A stretch of 7,525 bases of DNA from Thermococci archaeon (lineage in GTDB: Archaea > Methanobacteriota_B > Thermococci > Thermococcales > Thermococcaceae): NCBI GenBank assembly GCA_003663535.1, contig QMUE01000047.1, forward strand, positions 1-7,525, read 5' to 3'. Below, piece after piece: positions 5,801 through 7,525 of this stretch. The notes beneath the pieces were generated by a model. It was not told the DNA's origin, did no database searches, and saw only the letters and a list, made by a program, of their open reading frames with translations. Position numbers and translations under genes: made by a program. Within the stretch, counting starts at the first letter, position 1. Every line of letters begins with the position of its first letter.

Positions 5801-7525
5801 TTGTGTAAATGGCTCTTGGCGCTAAATTCGATACATAGCGGAGCAGCTGGCTGTTGTGGACAAAAATATCGTTAGCTATGAAGTTGTGGTGCTCTGGAAC
5901 TTGAAGGTCGTAAACCCATTCATCTTTTGGCGTATAAACGTTGATCCCCTCAATCTCATCCCAAAAGATGTCTGAGTCTGCAAGAAGTTTTAAGAGCTCT
6001 ATTTTTCTTCTAGCGGCTTCATCAATTTTTTCGCTAATCGCCACTCTTTCAAATGTCTTAACTATTTTCATAAGGTGCTCTCTGTTGGGCCTCCCCTCGT
6101 TTCTCTCATAGTGGAGGTAAGTTGAGGGATTTATACCAACTTCAAATTGAGAAATCCCCAGGACTTTTCTTACCTCTCGCAGAACATTCCCTAGATATGG
6201 CAAAACATCAATATTCAAAGGTTGCTCTTCTTCAAAGTGATGAATTGCCCTTGGGACTGCAATTAGATCTCCAGCAGTTAGATCCTTAGCCCTTTTTGTT
6301 TTGAATTCTCCATTTTCAAACGTAAAGAAGGGGTGGGTTGGTGTAACTTTTATTTCTTTTCCTGTTTTAGTTTTAACTATAAACATCTTTTCCGGTGTTT
6401 TTCGTTTCCATGCAATGTTTGCTCTAGCTTTTATAACCTTTAGAGTTTTAGCATCTAAAGCGAAAATTGACAGATTGATTGGTGCATAGAATCCGTCATC
6501 TACTTTCCCAAGAGTGCCCTTTTCTTCTGCTCTTTTGATGGCTTCTTCCACTATTTTGCCGATTTTTTCAATACTCCCATCGGCTAATAAAACATTGGTG
6601 TCATATTCGACACACTTAGCTACTCCAGGATCTCCTACAAGCAAAATATGGCTTTCTCCTCTCAACCTAGTGCCATCAGGGAGCTGTTGAGTCCTGCCCC
6701 CAAATAAAGCGAGAGCAATGCCAAGTTTTTCTTTTTTCATTCCATATATTGCGGGTGCAATAGACTCCACTATAACATCTACAACATCTTTTCTTTTTGC
6801 CAGCTCCTTAATTTTTTGTTCATCTTCGGGAGTTATTTCAAGCTCTTCTATCTCCTTGCTCAACTGTTCTATATAGTTGGCCTCAATTATCTTCCTAAAT
6901 ATTGGTCGTTTATCTTTCTGTTCAAGAACGACTCTCAGAACTCCAGTGATAATAACTCTATCTCCAGGGAGTGCAATATCAACAAGATCGTCTAAAAGAA
7001 TAACATCAACAAAACGTGGCATTTGACCTCCTCTAAGGCTCTCGGGTCTATCCTGAAGTCTAAAACTTTGGAAATTAAGAAAAGTGCTTTTATCTACATC
7101 CAGCTCCAAATTCCTACTACCACAATTTTCGCATTTATTAGGCTTTATAAGGCTGGCAAAAGGTTTTTGGAGTCGAACCATTTCATGGCCGCAGTCTTTA
7201 CACAGATAAACTGCTCTTGAAACAAATGGCTTTACTTCAGTGATTCTTGTTATTATCCCCTCTACTTGGATGAGCCTATTTATATGCTCACTCCCTAGTT
7301 CTTTTACAAGGTATGTTTTTGGCAACTCAAAAAAGCGGGCATGAATCTTAAATGGTTCTTTTCTAAAAAATTCCTCTTGAAGAACTATTTGAATAGCATC
7401 TTCGGCAGCTGAAATGACTTCCTCCGGGGTTGTGGTGAGTTCTTCAGCTAGCTCTGGGTCAAAGGCGTTTAGGTGCTCCCAGCTAATAGTTATAGATCTT
7501 TTAGGGGTGACAGTAAGAATATCCC
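2868..7525 (-). CDS. mcm: Replicative DNA helicase MCM precursor with three inteins, 5' end missing
   Basis: MCM is the hexameric 3'-to-5' helicase at the archaeal replication fork. The frame is open to the right edge: codons upstream of 7325 read as MCM N-terminal sequence (TPKRSITISWEHLNAFDPEL, positions 7449-7508), so the true start lies outside. The extein pieces are 6615-7523 (303 aa), 5772-5852 (27 aa), 5196-5348 (51 aa) and 2868-3677 (269 aa plus stop), 650 aa in all. That is close to a full MCM of about 680, so some 30 residues are missing. Visible parts are a zinc finger with two CxxC pairs (7122-7202), Walker A GDPGVAK (6615-6635) completed by Ser at 5850-5852, Walker B LIDEID (5247-5264), sensor 1 AAANPKYGRFN, the LLSRFD arginine finger (Arg codon 3531-3533), and a C-terminal winged helix ending in GYYKVL. 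Without splicing the ATPase core is broken at three points, so activity must depend on protein splicing. Confidence 0.97.
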   Translation of the reverse strand, partial: DILTVTPKRSITISWEHLNAFDPELAEELTTTPEEVISAAEDAIQIVLQEEFFRKEPFKIHARFFELPKTYLVKELGSEHINRLIQVEGIITRITEVKPFVSRAVYLCKDCGHEMVRLQKPFASLIKPNKCENCGSRNLELDVDKSTFLNFQSFRLQDRPESLRGGQMPRFVDVILLDDLVDIALPGDRVIITGVLRVVLEQKDKRPIFRKIIEANYIEQLSKEIEELEITPEDEQKIKELAKRKDVVDVIVESIAPAIYGMKKEKLGIALALFGGRTQQLPDGTRLRGESHILLVGDPGVAKCVEYDTNVLLADGSIEKIGKIVEEAIKRAEEKGTLGKVDDGFYAPINLSIFALDAKTLKVIKARANIAWKRKTPEKMFIVKTKTGKEIKVTPTHPFFTFENGEFKTKRAKDLTAGDLIAVPRAIHHFEEEQPLNIDVLPYLGNVLREVRKVLGISQFEVGINPSTYLHYERNEGRPNREHLMKIVKTFERVAISEKIDEAARRKIELLKLLADSDIFWDEIEGINVYTPKDEWVYDLQVPEHHNFIANDIFVHNSQLLRYVSNLAPRAIYTSGKSSSAAGLCVAPESIIETNLGSFRIGNLVEKVIPHKVKEYESVDVEKLGLAVKTQDGYQKVLKLWKLKAPEKLVRITTSNGASIIVTPETKLLTPSGWVPAEKLKGEVLTVTGPQPVLVELIQSPYEYVYDLTVESSHSFIANGFIVHNTAAAVRDELTGSWVLEAGVLVLADMGIALIDEIDKMSDRDRSSIHEALEQQSYHHDFEILLADGRKVKIGELVDSLIEANRDKVILGKDTEILPVDDIELLTYDLESKEIVKVKADRVSRHKAPEKFIRLKFSNGREITVTPEHPIMVWEKGKIVEKPAEKIRPEDLVLAIRHYAPLEGKNFDETTARFLGFLLSEGFTYANPSNGYYEVGFTNTDKRIVEEFKGVLKKLGVKYDIQTRERPGEKKLYTVRTISKDFYLKLKEEFPEVFPEKSNERPARRKRLPTKILGADERAKKAFLNAFFKGDGFVDKYRVGFTTSSKAMAEDLQDVLLSLGIYSYIFEERRGKTTYYKVIVSGTEDIERFAKIVGDDPRITRIKQLVKTSQKKRNYCDVIPTEVLAELRVVLNSLHINDGGLTKNIKARQNANRERVRDYVKRAEEKIAKLKDAIGRRDVERIRDFVTVRELSKRINVPYSTVLYRLARKHEETVKVLMELANEKLRKAEKKLAEIRAIVEGNLRFLRVTKVEEVPNDRWQWVYDVTVEPYHLFVSHGLVLHNTVSISKAGITATLNARTTVIAAANPKYGRFNRMKSLPEQLDLPPTLLSRFDLIFVLLDEPDEKFDSEVAEHILKVRKGETEQIIPKVPYDLLKKYIAYARKNIRPTLTREAMEEIKRYYIRMRKTIGKGAENEGIKPIPITPRQLEALIRLSEAHARMRLSEVITREDAKVAIELVEYTLRKTAMDEEGNIDVSILEIGKSSRKINKMDRVLNIIKELQDLEDYGAPRDEVIKEASKQGVSRTETEKIIEELKANSMIYEPRSGYYKVL
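3678..5195 (-). mobile_element. Intein 3 of MCM, full length with LAGLIDADG homing endonuclease
   Basis: This 506-residue intein starts with Ser1 (SYHHDFEILLADGRK) after extein EALEQQ and ends HGLVLHN before extein TVSISKAG. Restored, the extein reads EALEQQTVSISKAG, the conserved MCM sequence. Splicing blocks are block A at 1-20, block B VTPEHP with Thr90 and His93, block F WVYDVTVEPYHLF at 485-497, then His505 and Asn506, with Thr as +1 nucleophile. The endonuclease has two dodecapeptide motifs: RFLGFLLSEG at 137-146 (4758-4787; acidic Glu145) and FLNAFFKGDG at 247-256 (4428-4457; acidic Asp255). Both catalytic acids are present and the frame is intact, so it may still be an active homing enzyme. 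A helix-turn-helix-like stretch lies near residues 408-436 (VTVRELSKRINVPYSTVLYR). Its GC content looks higher than that of intein 1. Confidence 0.95.
5349..5771 (-). mobile_element. Intein 2 of MCM, 141-aa mini-intein without block B histidine
   Basis: It starts with Cys1 (CVAPESIIETNLGSF) after extein SSAAGL and ends NGFIVHN before extein TAAAVRDELTG; joined, this gives the conserved SSAAGLTAAAVRDE of MCM. At 141 residues it is near the lower limit for a natural mini-intein, and there is no room for an endonuclease. Block F is clear (YVYDLTVESSHSFIANGF, 120-137) with His130, and the terminal His140 and Asn141 are present. Block B reads VTPETKLLT, so the histidine of the TxxH motif is replaced by Thr82 (5526-5528). 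This residue normally helps the first acyl shift. From memory, a Thermococcus kodakarensis CDC21 intein lacking this histidine splices through a compensating mechanism; I could not check whether it is the same insertion site. Confidence 0.93.
5853..6614 (-). mobile_element. Intein 1 of MCM, in the Walker A loop, no LAGLIDADG motif
   Basis: This 254-residue intein begins with Cys1 (CVEYDTNVLLADGS) directly after the Walker A lysine and ends ANDIFVHN before extein SQLLRYV. The splice restores GDPGVAKS, so the +1 nucleophile is the P-loop serine itself. Block B is normal (VTPTHPFFTF, Thr91 and His94), block F reads WVYDLQVPEHHNFIAN (233-248), and His253 and Asn254 are present, so splicing looks competent. 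No LAGLIDADG motif is visible. The roughly 110 residues between blocks B and F hold a helix-turn-helix-like region and a segment (ADSDIFWDEIEGI, 212-224) of the kind that ends the endonuclease part in full-length Thermococcales inteins. I read it as a decayed intein that lost the endonuclease core. Confidence 0.95.
6045..6197 (-). other. XRE-like helix-turn-helix region inside intein 1
   Basis: Residues about 140-190 of intein 1 read LREVRKVLGISQFEVGINPS followed by TYLHYERNEGRPNREHLMKI. The LRxxRKxxGxSQ opening, the YE-RxxGRP turn and the trailing helix are the pattern of a Cro/XRE-type DNA-binding domain. Such domains occur next to LAGLIDADG cores in archaeal inteins, where they help find DNA. 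Here no endonuclease core is visible beside it. Confidence 0.6.
7122..7202 (-). other. Zinc-finger region of the MCM N-terminal domain
   Basis: Two CxxC pairs, CKDC (Cys codons 7200-7202 and 7191-7193) and CENC (ending with the Cys codon at 7122-7124), are separated by 19 residues. This is the zinc module that supports hexamer contacts and DNA binding in archaeal MCM. All four cysteines are present. Confidence 0.85.

Noticed and set aside
7323..7325. TTG codon as the start of MCM
   Set aside because: The frame continues upstream to 7525 with recognisable MCM N-terminal sequence (about 66 more codons), so the TTG is internal and the true start is outside the window.

Overview
The window reads as a stretch of chromosome from a hyperthermophilic archaeon of the order Thermococcales (Thermococcus or Pyrococcus type); the species cannot be fixed from the sequence alone. 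The grounds are an archaeal MCM replicative helicase carrying several inteins, an archaeal translation factor aIF2 beta, a biotin-dependent Na+-pump type methylmalonyl-CoA decarboxylase, Shine-Dalgarno sites of the GAGGTGA type, and archaeal-style TATA and oligo-T signals. All recognised genes lie on the minus strand, so they are read from right to left, and almost the whole window is coding.

Right part (2868-7525): one very long reading frame for the MCM helicase. Its 5' end lies beyond the right edge, because the frame stays open through position 7525 with clear MCM sequence. Three inteins interrupt it: 254 aa at 5853-6614, inside the Walker A loop between its Lys and Ser; 141 aa at 5349-5771, after the SSAAGL motif; and 506 aa at 3678-5195, after EALEQQ, downstream of Walker B. 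Together the inteins make up 901 of the 1551 codons visible. They appear to stand at three stages of the homing cycle: intein 3 has an apparently intact LAGLIDADG endonuclease, intein 1 has lost it but keeps a helix-turn-helix remnant, and intein 2 is a bare mini-intein that also lacks the usual block B histidine.

Middle (2400-2822): aIF2 beta, 45 bases downstream of MCM and probably co-transcribed with it, followed by an oligo-T terminator. The short intergenic region 2277-2399 holds this terminator, a probable TATA promoter for the next operon, a small inverted repeat and a near-match to the SurR operator.

Left part (1-2276): a tightly packed operon for the Na+-translocating methylmalonyl-CoA decarboxylase. 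It holds the carboxyltransferase alpha subunit (mmdA), a small membrane-anchor delta subunit (mmdD), and the start of the biotin carrier gamma subunit (mmdC), which runs off the left edge before the biotinylated lysine. The membrane beta subunit is expected further left but is not in view.

Functionally the window joins replication (MCM), translation initiation (aIF2 beta) and a membrane decarboxylase that would couple acyl-CoA decarboxylation to sodium export. The most unusual content is the triple-intein MCM. I see no CRISPR array, tRNA, rRNA or insertion sequence.
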